Origin: Microvirga solisilvae
GTDB taxonomy: Bacteria; Pseudomonadota; Alphaproteobacteria; Rhizobiales; Beijerinckiaceae
Reading direction: 5' to 3'
DNA: 64,000 bases
NCBI RefSeq assembly: GCF_022808595.1
Contig: NZ_JAKUCN010000007.1
Span: forward strand, 124,001-188,000
The notes below the pieces were generated by a model, which saw only the letters and a program-made list of their open reading frames with translations, had not been told where the DNA came from and made no database searches. Below, one piece after another: positions 1 to 9,325 of this stretch. Numbering within the stretch: position 1 is the first letter of the stretch; every line of letters begins with the position of its first letter. Position numbers and translations under genes: made by a program.

Positions 1-1
1 C

Positions 2-370
2 GGCTATGCGGCGGTGGACAAGCAGAAGGTGGAATCCTGGACGCAGCTGATCCACGATTACCTGCGCGGCCGCGCGAGCCTTGCCCGCGTCTATGTGCTG
101 ATCGATGCGCGCCATGGCATCAAGCCGGTGGACGAGGCTGTTCTCGAAACATTGGGAACCGCAGCCGTTTCCTACCAGATCGTCCTGACGAAGGCCGACG
201 AGCTGAAGCCGGGCGAGTTGGAGAAACGGATCGCCGATACGCAGCAGAAGATCGCAAAACGCGCCGCAGCTTTCCCGGTGATCCTGCATACATCGAGCCG
301 CTCGAGCCTGGGCATCCCCGAACTGCGCGCCGAGATCGCGCGGCTTCTCAGCGAGCGGGGCGCCCTGTGA
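2..370 (+). CDS. engB: Ribosome biogenesis GTP-binding protein YihA/YsxC (EngB), 3' part only
   Basis: The C-terminal 122 residues of a TRAFAC-class GTPase; the 5' part lies outside the window. The first visible residues (GYAAV) would directly follow the G3 motif (DLPGYG) of the EngB family. The G4 motif appears as LTKADE near residue 60 of the fragment, and a G5-like TSS stretch lies about 35 residues later. Family members bind GTP and help assemble the large ribosomal subunit. The stop codon overlaps the GTG start of the next gene (GTGA), which suggests translational coupling. No defect is visible in the part present. Confidence 0.9.
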   Translation, partial: GYAAVDKQKVESWTQLIHDYLRGRASLARVYVLIDARHGIKPVDEAVLETLGTAAVSYQIVLTKADELKPGELEKRIADTQQKIAKRAAAFPVILHTSSRSSLGIPELRAEIARLLSERGAL

Positions 371-735
371 ATCTGGCGACCCGCCTGCTGATTGCCCTGG
401 CGGGGCTCTCCGGCGCCCTGGGCGTCGGCCTCTCCGCGGCTGCCGCCCATATCACCGGCGGCAACCTCACCACGGCGGCGCAGTTCCTGCTGTTCCACGC
501 CCCGAGCCTGCTGGCGCTCGCGGCCCTGATCACGGCAGGCGCAGTTCATCCGACTTTGGCGCAGGTGGCAGGTTATGTGCTGGTACTGGGCCTTGCCCTG
601 TTCTGCGGCGACCTCTCCAGGCGTGCTTTTGCCGGCGTTGCGCTCTTTCCCAGAGCAGCACCTATGGGAGGTATCCTCCTGATGCTCGGCTGGGTTCTGG
701 TGGGTGTGTCGGCCCTTCTTCGCCTGCGGGGCTGA
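367..735 (+). CDS. DUF423 family small membrane protein
   Basis: A 122-residue, strongly hydrophobic protein with about four predicted membrane segments, near residues 5-25, 40-62, 66-86 and 98-118. The pattern, including a glycine/alanine-rich first helix and a FHA stretch around residue 43, fits the DUF423 (YgdD-like) inner membrane family, whose function is unknown. The GTG start overlaps the engB stop codon, so the two are probably co-transcribed. The family call rests on overall pattern and length, not on a catalytic motif. Confidence 0.75.
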   Translation: MNLATRLLIALAGLSGALGVGLSAAAAHITGGNLTTAAQFLLFHAPSLLALAALITAGAVHPTLAQVAGYVLVLGLALFCGDLSRRAFAGVALFPRAAPMGGILLMLGWVLVGVSALLRLRG

Positions 736-812
736 AGTCCTTGTTTGCATGAGGCCCCTGTTCAGCTAGAACGCAGGCCGTTTCGTTCTTCTTCCACCCG
801 CTGGAGCCGCCT

Positions 813-1715
813 ATGACCGACCCCAAACAGCTCCCCGACGTCCATGTGCAGGCCGAGGTGCTCGTTCAGGCCCTGCCGCACATGCAGCGCTATGACCAGC
901 AGGTCGTGGTGATCAAGTATGGCGGCCATGCCATGGGTGACCGTGCGGCAGCCGAGGACTTTGCCGAGGACGTGGTGTTGCTCGAACAATCGGGCATCAA
1001 GCCCATCGTCGTTCATGGCGGCGGGCCGCAGATCGGCAAGATGCTGGAAAAGCTCGGCATCAAGTCCGAGTTCAAGGGCGGTCTGCGGGTGACGGACCAG
1101 GCTACGGTCGAGGTCGTGGAGATGGTGCTCGCGGGTTCCATCAACAAGCAGATCGTGGGCTGGATCGGCACCGAGGGCGGCAAGGCCGTGGGCCTATCCG
1201 GCAAGGACGGCAACATGGTGGTGGCCCGCAAGGCGACCCGGACTGCCGTGGACCCGGATTCCAACATCGAGAAGGTGGTGGATCTCGGCTTCGTCGGTGA
1301 GCCGGAAAAGGTGAACCGCGAGGTTCTGGACCAGGTTCTCAGCGCCGAGCTGATCCCGGTTCTTGCCCCCGTCGCCATCGGCCAGGACGGCCAGACCTAC
1401 AACGTCAATGCGGATACCTTCGCCGGCGCCATTGCCGGCGCCATGACGGCCAAGCGCCTCCTGCTGCTGACCGACGTTCCCGGCGTCCTGGACAAGAACA
1501 AGAACCTGATCCCCGAGATGACCATCGAGGATTGCCGCCGCCTCATCGCCGACGGCACCATCACCGACGGCATGATCCCGAAGATCGAAACCTGCATCTA
1601 CGCCCTGGAACGGGGCGTGGAGGCCGTGGTCATCCTCGACGGCAAGGTGCCTCACGCGGTGCTTCTGGAACTGTTCACGGATCACGGCGCCGGCACTCTG
1701 ATACGGCGGGGTTGA
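813..1715 (+). CDS. argB: Acetylglutamate kinase
   Basis: Catalyses ATP-dependent phosphorylation of N-acetylglutamate, the second step of arginine synthesis, in the cytoplasm. The 300-residue length is normal. Amino-acid-kinase motifs are present: KYGGHAM around Lys35, the glycine-rich [13 protein letters not shown] near residues 66-78, FKGGLRVTD near 88-96, the N-acetylglutamate-binding [13 protein letters not shown] segment near 195-207, and a C-terminal DGMIPKIE stretch. Plus-strand neighbours are engB and a HAD phosphatase. argH lies far away at 58556-59956, so the arginine genes are dispersed here. Confidence 0.97.
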   Translation: MTDPKQLPDVHVQAEVLVQALPHMQRYDQQVVVIKYGGHAMGDRAAAEDFAEDVVLLEQSGIKPIVVHGGGPQIGKMLEKLGIKSEFKGGLRVTDQATVEVVEMVLAGSINKQIVGWIGTEGGKAVGLSGKDGNMVVARKATRTAVDPDSNIEKVVDLGFVGEPEKVNREVLDQVLSAELIPVLAPVAIGQDGQTYNVNADTFAGAIAGAMTAKRLLLLTDVPGVLDKNKNLIPEMTIEDCRRLIADGTITDGMIPKIETCIYALERGVEAVVILDGKVPHAVLLELFTDHGAGTLIRRG

Positions 1716-1797
1716 GCAGCCCCTTCCCGGCTGCCGGAACAACGACTATATTGAAGTCAGTGGGGCCACACGGCCCCATTGTCGTCTCTAGGGTTTC

Positions 1798-2541
1798 ATG
1801 AACGCCAAGCCGCCTGTCGAAAACCATCTTTCCGCCCCGGATTCCCGAGTCTTCTCGCACGTGGACACCTGGGTCTTCGATCTCGACAATACGCTCTATC
1901 CGCATACCTCGCGGGTCTGGCCGCAGATTGACGAACGCATCACCCTGTATGTTGCGAACCTGTTCGGCTTAGATGGAATATCATCCAAAGCCCTGCAGAA
2001 ATTTTTCTATCACAAGTATGGTACGACCCTGCGAGCACTGATCGATCAATACGATATCGATCCGACCGATTTTCTCGATTTCGCGCATGACATCGACCAC
2101 ACGGATATCGAGCTGAACGCCAGCCTTGGACAGGCGATCGAGAAGCTGCCGGGCCGCAAGCTCATTCTGACCAACGGCTCACGCAAACACGCCGAGAATG
2201 TTGCAAGGAAGATCGGTATTCTCGATCATTTCGAGGACGTCTTTGACATTGCGTCCTCCAACTTCGTCCCCAAACCCGAGCGGCGCGCTTACGAAGTGTT
2301 CCTCGATAGGCATGGGGTCGATCCGTCGCGTGCAGCCATGTTCGAGGATATCGCCAAAAACCTTACCGTTCCGCACGAACTCGGCATGACGACTACCCTC
2401 ATCGTGCCGAAGACATTCGATCCGTTCCGCGAAAGCTTCGAGCAGGAAGCGGTGAAGACACCCGAGATTGATTACATCACGAACGACCTAGCGGATTTCC
2501 TGCATAAAGTCCTAGCAAGGCCTAGCGCGAAACCTGCCTGA
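1798..2541 (+). CDS. HAD-family hydrolase, pyrimidine 5'-nucleotidase (SDT1-like) type
   Basis: A 247-residue haloacid-dehalogenase-superfamily phosphatase. Motif I is FDLDNTLYP with the nucleophile Asp28 and acid/base Asp30. Motif II is LILTNGS near 122-128, motif III is the lysine of VPKPERR, and motif IV is FEDIAKNL near 182-189. The NTLYP signature and the small helical cap match the pyrimidine 5'-nucleotidase/SDT1-like subgroup, which removes phosphate from UMP or CMP in fungi. The true substrate cannot be read from sequence. It follows argB on the same strand with an 82-bp gap and is followed by an AT-rich spacer. Confidence 0.85.
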   Translation: MNAKPPVENHLSAPDSRVFSHVDTWVFDLDNTLYPHTSRVWPQIDERITLYVANLFGLDGISSKALQKFFYHKYGTTLRALIDQYDIDPTDFLDFAHDIDHTDIELNASLGQAIEKLPGRKLILTNGSRKHAENVARKIGILDHFEDVFDIASSNFVPKPERRAYEVFLDRHGVDPSRAAMFEDIAKNLTVPHELGMTTTLIVPKTFDPFRESFEQEAVKTPEIDYITNDLADFLHKVLARPSAKPA

Positions 2542-2674
2542 AAGGCGCAGCAGGCAACAAGTTCTCTAGTCGTACTTCTTACTGTCAAGCTTATTTATGC
2601 AAATATTCTTTGCAATTGCTTAGAGTCATATTTGTGATACGTTATCTCATATCGATTATTAGGCAGAGGCCCCA
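2542..2674 (+). other. AT-rich intergenic spacer upstream of the RTX gene
   Basis: This 133-bp spacer is clearly richer in A and T than the flanking coding DNA, especially 2575-2660. A TTGCAA at 2610 followed 17 bp later by TGTGAT could be a weak promoter, but neither box is a good match. A purine-rich AGGCAGAGG just before the ATG at 2675 serves as ribosome binding site. Nothing else is recognisable. Confidence 0.4.
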
Positions 2675-3985
2675 ATGGCTATCTATAATGCTGATTTGAA
2701 TGCCTATCTTCTTGAAGAAGGCGAAGAAGTTTTCACTCCCGCCAATCAGGACGACACTCCCCTGAAGGTGATCGGCAACGCACTTGCCAACATCATTTCC
2801 GGCAGCAATGGCGACGATACGCTCGACGGCGGCAGCGGCGCTGATGTGCTGAGCGGCGGTATCGGTGACGACACTTACATTGTCGACAATTCCTCCGACA
2901 AGGTCGTCGAGCAGGCGGACGAAGGTTATGACACCGTCATCGCATCCGTGAACTACAATATTGGGCCCAACAACGGCATTGAAGCACTGATCGCTGCCGA
3001 AGGCAGCGACTCACTCGTGCTGGTCGGCAACGGCCTCGATAATCTGATCGTCGGCAGCAACGGCCATGATACGCTCAATGGCGGCGTTGGCGCGGATGTG
3101 ATGATTGGTGGCTCGGGGGACGATGTCTATATCGTCGACAACAGCGGTGACAAGGCTGTTGAAACCGCTGACGGCGGCTTCGACACGATTGTCACCACAG
3201 CCAATTATGCACTGGGTCCGAATGCCGGCATCGAAGTCCTGCGCGCGGCGGAAAGTGTTCAGACCGGCTTGGCGTTGACCGGCAATGCCTTCGCCAACTT
3301 GATCATCGGCGGCATGGGCCATGACACCCTGAACGGTGCTGGTGGTGCCGATACGATGCAGGGCGGTGCGGGGAACGACCGTTACATCATCGACAATCTC
3401 AATGATTGGGCAGTGGAAAGCATCGGCAGCGGCAACGATACCGCTGTGGTTTCGGTCGCGAACTACGATGTCACCCGGCTCAAGAACATCGAGAGCGTTG
3501 TCCTCGTCGGCGCAGCCATCGGCAATACGGGCGGAAGCGTCTCCGTCACGGGCTCGAGCGGGAAGTTCACGTTCCAGGGCGGCACCAAGAAGGAAACCAT
3601 CAAAGGGACGATCGGCAACGACAAGATCGCCGGCGGTCTCGGCAACGATGTGCTGATGGGCGGCAGAGGCAAGGATACGTTCGCCTTCAATACGAAGCTC
3701 GACAAAAAGCTGAATGTGGACAGCATTCGCGACTTCAGCGTGAGAGACGACAGCATCTCCCTCGCGCATGGCGTCTTCAAGACCATCAAGAAGATGGGCA
3801 CCTTGTCGGCAAGCGAATTCCGCATCGGCACGAAGGCGCTCGATGGGAATGATCACATTCTCTACAATCGCGCGACCGGTAAGCTTTATTACGATGCGGA
3901 TGGATCCGGCAAAGGCGCAGCAATTCATTTTGCGACCGTTGGCGCACATCTGTCCCTGACGAACAAGGACTTCTTCCTCGTTTGA
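2675..3985 (+). CDS. RTX-repeat (hemolysin-type calcium-binding) secreted protein
   Basis: A 436-residue acidic protein with no classical signal peptide. It contains glycine/aspartate nonapeptide repeats of the GGxGxDxxx type (for example GSNGDDTLDGGSGADVLSGG around 47-66) in three modules of about 100 residues beginning near 43, 127 and 208, and a fourth, shorter repeat block near 310-335. Each module ends with a DDxYIVDN strand and a following GxDTV stretch. The C-terminus is hydrophobic (FFLV), as in type I secretion substrates. RTX repeats bind calcium and fold outside the cell. No type I secretion genes lie nearby and no enzymatic domain is visible, so the role (adhesin, S-layer-like or matrix protein) is open. 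Confidence 0.88.
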   Translation: MAIYNADLNAYLLEEGEEVFTPANQDDTPLKVIGNALANIISGSNGDDTLDGGSGADVLSGGIGDDTYIVDNSSDKVVEQADEGYDTVIASVNYNIGPNNGIEALIAAEGSDSLVLVGNGLDNLIVGSNGHDTLNGGVGADVMIGGSGDDVYIVDNSGDKAVETADGGFDTIVTTANYALGPNAGIEVLRAAESVQTGLALTGNAFANLIIGGMGHDTLNGAGGADTMQGGAGNDRYIIDNLNDWAVESIGSGNDTAVVSVANYDVTRLKNIESVVLVGAAIGNTGGSVSVTGSSGKFTFQGGTKKETIKGTIGNDKIAGGLGNDVLMGGRGKDTFAFNTKLDKKLNVDSIRDFSVRDDSISLAHGVFKTIKKMGTLSASEFRIGTKALDGNDHILYNRATGKLYYDADGSGKGAAIHFATVGAHLSLTNKDFFLV

Positions 3986-4007
3986 TAGAGACTGGGGGCA
4001 AGAACGG

Positions 4008-4040
4008 AAACGGCGGCCGAGAGGCCGCCGTTTCTTTTTA
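4008..4040 (+). terminator. Rho-independent terminator after the RTX gene
   Basis: A perfect 11-bp stem (AAACGGCGGCC with GGCCGCCGTTT) closes a GAGA tetraloop at 4019-4022 and is followed by a run of T residues. It lies 22 bp past the RTX stop codon and may also serve the convergent gene ending at 4054. Confidence 0.88.
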
Positions 4041-4053
4041 GGACGCCTACTCT

Positions 4054-4557
4054 TTAAGCAGCCTTCGTGTTGATCTTGCTCTCGGCAATGCGGTTCAGCT
4101 TCTGATCAGTGGCTTTTTCCTGATCGAGAATCTGGTGCAGCACGCCGGCGCAATCCTCGCGACCGAGCTGCTTGGCCCAAGCGACCAGCGTGCCGTAGCG
4201 GGTGATTTCGTAATGCTCGACGGCCTGTGCGGCAGCAAGCAGCGCGGCATCGAGAACCTGCGGATCGGCAATATCGCCGGCAATGTCCTGCGCTTCATCG
4301 ATAATGCCGTCGATGGCCGGGCAGGTCACGCCCTTCGGATCGTGGCCGTGCATACGGAAGACCTGCTCGACCATCTGAATCTGCTGCTGGGTCTCGCCCA
4401 GATGCGTCTGGAAGGCTTGCTTCAGCTGAGGATCGGAAGCCTTCTCGATCATCTGCGGCAGCGCCTTCGTGATCTGCTGCTCGGCGTAATAGATGTCCTG
4501 CAGAGTGTGAACAAAAAGATCGTCCAGAGATTTGATGTCTTTCGACAGGAGGCCCAT
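4054..4557 (-). CDS. Ferritin-like DUF892 (YciE/YciF) family protein
   Basis: A 167-residue, almost entirely helical protein. The start MGLLSKDIKSLDDLFVHTL followed by QDIYYAEQQI, and the later glutamate and histidine positions of the HLGETQQQI and AVEHYEI segments, match the DUF892/YciE family. These proteins form ferritin-like four-helix bundles, often di-iron, and are commonly linked to general stress responses in alphaproteobacteria. It stands alone, convergent with the RTX gene and in the same orientation as rmuC upstream. Function beyond the fold is unknown. Confidence 0.87.
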   Translation of the reverse strand: MGLLSKDIKSLDDLFVHTLQDIYYAEQQITKALPQMIEKASDPQLKQAFQTHLGETQQQIQMVEQVFRMHGHDPKGVTCPAIDGIIDEAQDIAGDIADPQVLDAALLAAAQAVEHYEITRYGTLVAWAKQLGREDCAGVLHQILDQEKATDQKLNRIAESKINTKAA

Positions 4558-4665
4558 AGCCTAAATCCTTCCCGATGTTTGATATCGTCCAAAGGCGAGC
4601 GCCAAAATTCGCTTAAGCGTCGGCTAGCCTGGGAAGAACGTCGTGAAGGAGAAGCGGTTCCGAGC

Positions 4666-5853
4666 CTATTCGACGACCCGAAGATCCCGCCCTTGCAGCC
4701 GCAGCATCTCGGCGCGCGCATCAGCATCGCCATCCTCGAATTCGAGACTTTCGATCCGCTCGCCGCGCTTGACGATTTTCTCTGTCGAGACGCGGATCTG
4801 AGCAACATCATCCTGCGCCTGACGGAAATGCGCATCGAGCTTGGCCACGCGGCTATCGAGCCGTGTGACATCCTCGAGGAGTTTTTGCACCTCGACCTGG
4901 ATCACGCGGGCCTCCTCCCGAATGCGGGCATCGCGTACGAGCGCCTGAAGAACCTGAATCGCCAATGTAAGAAGCGAGGGTGAAACGATGACAATCCGCG
5001 CCCGATGCGCCTTCTGCACTACGTCATCGAAATGTTCGGCGAGATCCGCATAGATCGACTCTGCCGGCACGAAGAGTATGGCGATATCCTGTGTCTCACC
5101 AGGAATGAGATATTTCTCCGCGATGTCCTTCACATGCACCAGCATGTCGCTGCGCACCCTGCTCGCTGCGCGGGTGCGGGCCTCCTCGCCCTTCGCTTCA
5201 CGGAACGAGGTAAACCCCTCCAATGGGAACTTGGCATCGATCACGAGGCCGCGCGTATCGCCGGGCAGACGCACGAGGCAATCGGGCCGTGTACGGTTGG
5301 AAAGCGTCGCCTGGAATTCGAAGGCGCTCGGAGGCAGCCCATCACGGATGATCGCCTCCATGCGGCCCTGGCCATAGGCGCCCCGGCTCTGCTTGTTGGC
5401 GAGAATGTCCTTCAGCCCGACGAGCTCACCGGTGAGATTGCTGAGGTTCTGCTGCGCGGCGTCAATGACGGCGAGCCGCTCATTGAGCTTCGACAGGTTT
5501 TCGCTCTGATGGCGCGTCGAGGCCTCAAGCCCCTGCCCGACCCGATGCTGGAGCCCATCGATCCGCTCGGAGATCATGCGCACGAAATCGCTCTGGCGAG
5601 AACCGAAGACCTCGGCCATGGTCTGCATGCGCCCGGTCATCTCCGCCTGGATGCGGGTGAACTCGGCCATCTTGTCGTCCATCTCCCTGGCGCGCTCCTC
5701 GGCGAGCGCGGCCTCCAAAGCCTTCTCCCGGCGCGTTTTAAGCAGGAGCATGGTCACGAGGACAAGGAGCAGCAGGCCCAGCCCAGCCATGCCGGTGACG
5801 ATATGGCCCCAGGTAAGGGCATGATTGCCGAGAATGAGGACGATATCGCTCAT
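4666..5853 (-). CDS. rmuC: DNA recombination protein RmuC homologue
   Basis: RmuC-family proteins limit recombination at inverted repeats and carry a restriction-endonuclease-like core. From the start chosen (MSDIVLIL, with GGAAG seven bases upstream) it has 395 residues; an upstream in-frame start at 5880 is possible. One membrane segment at about residues 15-38 is followed by a coiled coil to about 160, and then by the RmuC domain, where FEFQATLSNRTRPDC and VIDAKFPLE give the probable PD-(D/E)XK residues. Divergent from def, with 84 bp between the starts. Confidence 0.9.
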   Translation of the reverse strand: MSDIVLILGNHALTWGHIVTGMAGLGLLLLVLVTMLLLKTRREKALEAALAEERAREMDDKMAEFTRIQAEMTGRMQTMAEVFGSRQSDFVRMISERIDGLQHRVGQGLEASTRHQSENLSKLNERLAVIDAAQQNLSNLTGELVGLKDILANKQSRGAYGQGRMEAIIRDGLPPSAFEFQATLSNRTRPDCLVRLPGDTRGLVIDAKFPLEGFTSFREAKGEEARTRAASRVRSDMLVHVKDIAEKYLIPGETQDIAILFVPAESIYADLAEHFDDVVQKAHRARIVIVSPSLLTLAIQVLQALVRDARIREEARVIQVEVQKLLEDVTRLDSRVAKLDAHFRQAQDDVAQIRVSTEKIVKRGERIESLEFEDGDADARAEMLRLQGRDLRVVE

Positions 5854-5937
5854 GGCCAAGCTTCCAGTTGACGGCAGCATCCGAACATATCACGAACGAT
5901 TTGACCATCCTTCTGGAAGCCCTTATCTCCCGCGATC

Positions 5938-6456
5938 ATGACCATCAGACCCCTCGTTATCATCCCCGACTCCAAGCTCCGTCTGGTTTCCGAGCCCATT
6001 AAGGAAATCACGAAGGATATCCGCCAGCTGGCCGACGACATGCTGGAAACCATGTACGACGCCCCCGGCGTAGGCCTGGCCGCGATCCAGATCGGTGAGC
6101 CGATCCGTATGGTGACCATGGACGTGTCGAAATCCGAGGACGAGCGTCAGCCCTTGGTGCTGATCAATCCGGAGATCATCTGGGCCTCGGAGGAGAAGCG
6201 GGTCTACGAGGAAGGCTGCCTCTCGATCCCCGAATATTACGAGGAGGTCGAGCGGCCGGACCGGGTGCGCTTCCGCTACATGAACATCAACGGAGAGATG
6301 ATCGAGCAGGACGCGGACGGGTTGATGGCCACCTGCGTGCAGCACGAGATCGACCATCTGAACGGCGTGCTGTTCATCGACTATCTTTCCAAGCTCAAGC
6401 GGGACCGGGTGATGACCAAGTTCAAGAAGGCCGCCAAGCGCGAGGCCGGAGCATGA
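5938..6456 (+). CDS. def: Peptide deformylase
   Basis: Removes the formyl group from the N-terminal methionine of nascent proteins, using a metal (usually iron). All three family motifs are present in 172 residues: [10 protein letters not shown] near 43-52, EEGCLSIP near 92-99 (metal-ligand Cys), and QHEIDHLNG near 136-144 (two His ligands and the catalytic Glu). The ATG of fmt overlaps the stop by 4 bp (ATGA), the usual def-fmt pairing. Confidence 0.97.
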   Translation: MTIRPLVIIPDSKLRLVSEPIKEITKDIRQLADDMLETMYDAPGVGLAAIQIGEPIRMVTMDVSKSEDERQPLVLINPEIIWASEEKRVYEEGCLSIPEYYEEVERPDRVRFRYMNINGEMIEQDADGLMATCVQHEIDHLNGVLFIDYLSKLKRDRVMTKFKKAAKREAGA

Positions 6457-7385
6457 GCCTGCGCGTCGTCTTCATGGGCACGCCCGATTTCGCGGTGCCC
6501 ACGCTCGCGGAGATCGTCGGCCAGGGTCATGAGGTCGTCGCGGTCTATACCCGCGAGCCCGCCGCCGCTGGGCGCGGCATGGAGCTGAAACCCTCGCCCG
6601 TTCACAAGATGGCGGAGCGGTTTGGCATCCCGGTCTTCACCCCGAAGACCCTGCGGACCGAAGAAGCAGTGGAGCAATTCCGCAGCTTTGATGCTGATGT
6701 AGCCGTCGTGGTGGCTTATGGCATGATCCTGCCCAAGGCGATCCTGGAAGCGCCGGAACTCGGCTGCCTCAACCTTCACGCCTCCCTCCTTCCCCGCTGG
6801 CGCGGCGCTGCTCCGATCCAGCGCGCGATCATGGCAGGCGACAAGGAAACGGCTGCTGCCGTCATGAAGATGGAAGAGGGCCTCGATACGGGCCCCGTCG
6901 CCATGGTCGAGAAGGTGGCGATCACCTCCGACATGAATGCCGGCGAACTTCATGACAAGCTCATGTTTCTCGGCGCCGACCTGATGGTGCGCGCACTCGC
7001 CGCCCTGTCCCGTGGCGGCTTGGGCTTCACGCCGCAGCCGGAAGAAGGCGTGACTTACGCCCACAAGCTGAAGAACGAGGATGCGCGCATCGATTGGGCG
7101 AAACCCGCCCAGGCCGTGCACGACCACATCCGTGGCCTCTCCCCCTTCCCCGGCGCCTTCTTCACCGCCGATTTCGGCAAGGGCGAGGAGCGGGTAAAGG
7201 TGATCAAGGCCGCCTTGGGAAAAAGCGGCGGCGATGCAGGGATACTGCTTGGCACCGATGGTACGGTAGCCTGCGGCGATGGATCCGTGCGCTTGATCCA
7301 GGTTCAGCGCGCCGGCAAGGGACCCGTCGCCTTTGATGAATTCCTGCGAGGCGTGAGGATCGATCTGGGCGCCCGCTTTTCCTGA
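6453..7385 (+). CDS. fmt: Methionyl-tRNA formyltransferase
   Basis: Transfers a formyl group from 10-formyltetrahydrofolate to initiator Met-tRNA. The 310-residue length is usual. The N-terminal formyltransferase domain carries [12 protein letters not shown] at 8-19 and the catalytic segment [18 protein letters not shown] near 107-124 (Asn and His of LNLHASLLP), then the EEGLDTGPV loop with the catalytic Asp. A C-terminal OB-like domain begins near 205. It overlaps def by 4 bp and is followed 4 bp later by a GNAT gene and then truA, forming a translation/RNA-modification operon. Confidence 0.97.
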   Translation: MSLRVVFMGTPDFAVPTLAEIVGQGHEVVAVYTREPAAAGRGMELKPSPVHKMAERFGIPVFTPKTLRTEEAVEQFRSFDADVAVVVAYGMILPKAILEAPELGCLNLHASLLPRWRGAAPIQRAIMAGDKETAAAVMKMEEGLDTGPVAMVEKVAITSDMNAGELHDKLMFLGADLMVRALAALSRGGLGFTPQPEEGVTYAHKLKNEDARIDWAKPAQAVHDHIRGLSPFPGAFFTADFGKGEERVKVIKAALGKSGGDAGILLGTDGTVACGDGSVRLIQVQRAGKGPVAFDEFLRGVRIDLGARFS

Positions 7386-7389
7386 GAGC

Positions 7390-7890
7390 ATGCCGATGAG
7401 CATCCGTATCGAAGAAGCCGTCGATTGGACTGGAATCTACGCCATCTACGAAGCGGCCTTCGGGCAGCGGGCAGAAGCGGAACTCGTGCGGCAACTGCAA
7501 GAGGATGGAGATCTCATTCTCTCTCTCATGGCTTACGATGACACGCCCGCTGGCCATATCGCTTTCTCGCACCTCACACTCCACGAGAGCCCTCAAGTCA
7601 GATGCAGCGCCCTGGCTCCTCTGGCGGTTACGCCTGCGTTTCAGAAGCAAGGGATCGGCTCGGACCTCGTTCGGCGTGGCCTCGACAAGCTTAGAGCCGA
7701 CGGATACGACATGGCCGTCGTTCTCGGCGACCCGAACTATTACGCCCGCTTCGGATTCACAGCCCAACTGGCAAGCCAATTGAAAACGCCCTATGACGGG
7801 CCTTATCTCCAAGCCCTCGCCCTTTCCGAAAAAGGAAAAGAGGCTCATGGTCCGGTCTCCTACGCCCGAGCCTTCTCAGAATTGACGTGA
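7390..7890 (+). CDS. GNAT-family N-acetyltransferase
   Basis: A 166-residue acetyl-CoA-dependent acyltransferase. The core shows the strand LAPLAVTPAFQKQGIGSDLVRRGL with the Q-x-x-G-I-G acetyl-CoA pyrophosphate loop near residue 80, and the later VVLGDPNYYARFGF segment typical of the YhbS-like subgroup (GDPxYYxRFGF). The substrate cannot be deduced. It is squeezed between fmt and truA with spacings of only 4 and 3 bp, so it is co-transcribed with them. Confidence 0.9.
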   Translation: MPMSIRIEEAVDWTGIYAIYEAAFGQRAEAELVRQLQEDGDLILSLMAYDDTPAGHIAFSHLTLHESPQVRCSALAPLAVTPAFQKQGIGSDLVRRGLDKLRADGYDMAVVLGDPNYYARFGFTAQLASQLKTPYDGPYLQALALSEKGKEAHGPVSYARAFSELT

Positions 7891-7893
7891 GAC

Positions 7894-8637
7894 ATGCCCC
7901 GCTACAAGCTCGTCGTTGAATACGACGGCACTCCCTTCACAGGCTGGCAGCACCAGACGAACGGTCTCTCCGTCCAGCAGGCGGTGGAGGATGCCATCGC
8001 GCGCTTTGCCGGAGAGACGGTGCGCATCCATTGCGCCGGGCGCACGGATTCCGGCGTCCATGCCACGCATCAAGTGGTGCATGTGGATCTCGCGAAGGAT
8101 TGGCGGCCCGATACGGTGCGCGACGCCACGAATGCGCATTTAAAGCCGGCACCTGTCGCCATTCTCTCGGCACAGCTCATGCCGGACACATTCAACGCGC
8201 GCATCTCCGCCATCAAGCGGCATTACGTCTATCGCATCCTCAATCGCCGCTCTCCACCGACGCTGGACGCCTCGCGCGTCTGGCATGTAGCATGGCAGTT
8301 GGATGCGGCTGTGATGCACGAGGCCGCGCAGATGCTGATCGGCAAGCACGACTTCACTACCTTCCGTGCCGCCGAGTGCCAAGCGAACAGCCCGATCCGT
8401 ACACTCGACCGGCTCGATGTGGAGCGTGTCGGCGACGAAATCCGCATCTACGCCTCTGCCCGCTCGTTCCTGCATCATCAGGTGCGCTCGATGACAGGCA
8501 CGCTTGAACGCGCAGGTGCCGGGCGTTGGTCGGTGGCGGATGTACGTGCGGCACTTGAGGCGCGCGAGCGCTCACGCTGTGGCCCCATGGCGCCGCCGGA
8601 TGGATTGTACCTGATCGGCGTCGATTACCCGGACTAA
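7894..8637 (+). CDS. truA: tRNA pseudouridine(38-40) synthase
   Basis: Isomerises uridines 38-40 in the anticodon stem of tRNAs. 247 residues. The catalytic Asp lies in the [10 protein letters not shown] motif near residues 49-58. Other TruA blocks are [11 protein letters not shown] near 9-19, the YVYRI(L)N strand near 111-118, HDFTTFRA near 150-157, and [11 protein letters not shown] near 190-200. Last gene of the def-fmt operon. Its stop overlaps by 4 bp the stop of the convergent membrane-protein gene. Confidence 0.97.
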   Translation: MPRYKLVVEYDGTPFTGWQHQTNGLSVQQAVEDAIARFAGETVRIHCAGRTDSGVHATHQVVHVDLAKDWRPDTVRDATNAHLKPAPVAILSAQLMPDTFNARISAIKRHYVYRILNRRSPPTLDASRVWHVAWQLDAAVMHEAAQMLIGKHDFTTFRAAECQANSPIRTLDRLDVERVGDEIRIYASARSFLHHQVRSMTGTLERAGAGRWSVADVRAALEARERSRCGPMAPPDGLYLIGVDYPD

Positions 8638-9224
8638 CCGATTAGAGTGCGGGTGATTCCGCCGATGCAGGAATTGAGCACGATTCCGAGCAGCACGATG
8701 CCAAGAGCTGCCAAGCTTGAAAGGCCCAGCGTCGCCTTGGTGGCGAACCATTGCATGCGCACGATGATCACGGCGAAGGCCAAGCTGAAGATGCTAGCGA
8801 GCGAGGGTGTCGCCCAGCCAATCAGCAGCAGCATCGCCGGTACCGAGAGAATAAGTAGCCCCATGGCCGTGATCCAGTTCGTCACGATCACGAACGGTAC
8901 ATAGGCCTTTGCGAGACCGAAGCGGCGGGCAATCCAGATCATGGCGAGCGGCAGCGCCACGAAGCTCGCCAGATGGCCGAGAGCGACCACTACATCGATC
9001 CACACGCTGTCGAGCAGTGAGCGGTCCGGCAGCAGAATCCCCAAGCGCAGTCGTTCGAAGGCCAGCGAAACGATGTAAGCCGGAAGCGTCAGCCAGATCG
9101 CGGCAAAGGAGCGCCAGAAACCTCGCTCGCTCATATCGAAGGATTTCAATCCCTCAGTCCTGCTGTGAAGCAGGTCAAGTGTTCCTTTGAACGAGCGATT
9201 GACCTCATCTGCCGTGACGATCAT
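8634..9224 (-). CDS. Polytopic membrane protein of unknown function
   Basis: A 196-residue protein with about five hydrophobic helices, roughly residues 35-57, 72-92, 101-127, 133-156 and 165-188, after a polar N-terminal 30 residues. I chose the ATG at 9224 because a GAGG lies six bases upstream; an in-frame GTG at 9254 would add ten residues but has no clear ribosome binding site. I do not recognise the family with certainty; the helix layout is reminiscent of Yip1-like proteins, but this is only an impression. It is convergent with truA. Confidence 0.7.
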   Translation of the reverse strand: MIVTADEVNRSFKGTLDLLHSRTEGLKSFDMSERGFWRSFAAIWLTLPAYIVSLAFERLRLGILLPDRSLLDSVWIDVVVALGHLASFVALPLAMIWIARRFGLAKAYVPFVIVTNWITAMGLLILSVPAMLLLIGWATPSLASIFSLAFAVIIVRMQWFATKATLGLSSLAALGIVLLGIVLNSCIGGITRTLIG

Positions 9225-9325
9225 GAGCAGCCTCGCACTTGACGGAATGCTCACGGGAAACAGGCGGGACTCGTAAAACGTTCCGGCCCAAATCCGACTT
9301 TAGTCCAATATTGCCGCGCCTCTCC

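Noticed and set aside
2790..3400. Tandem DNA repeats that might suggest a CRISPR or satellite array
   Set aside because: The periodicity follows the protein-level RTX nonapeptides, with divergent codons and no spacers.
3011..3949. Long antisense frame under the RTX gene
   Set aside because: Antisense shadow produced by the regular Gly/Asp codons of the repeats.
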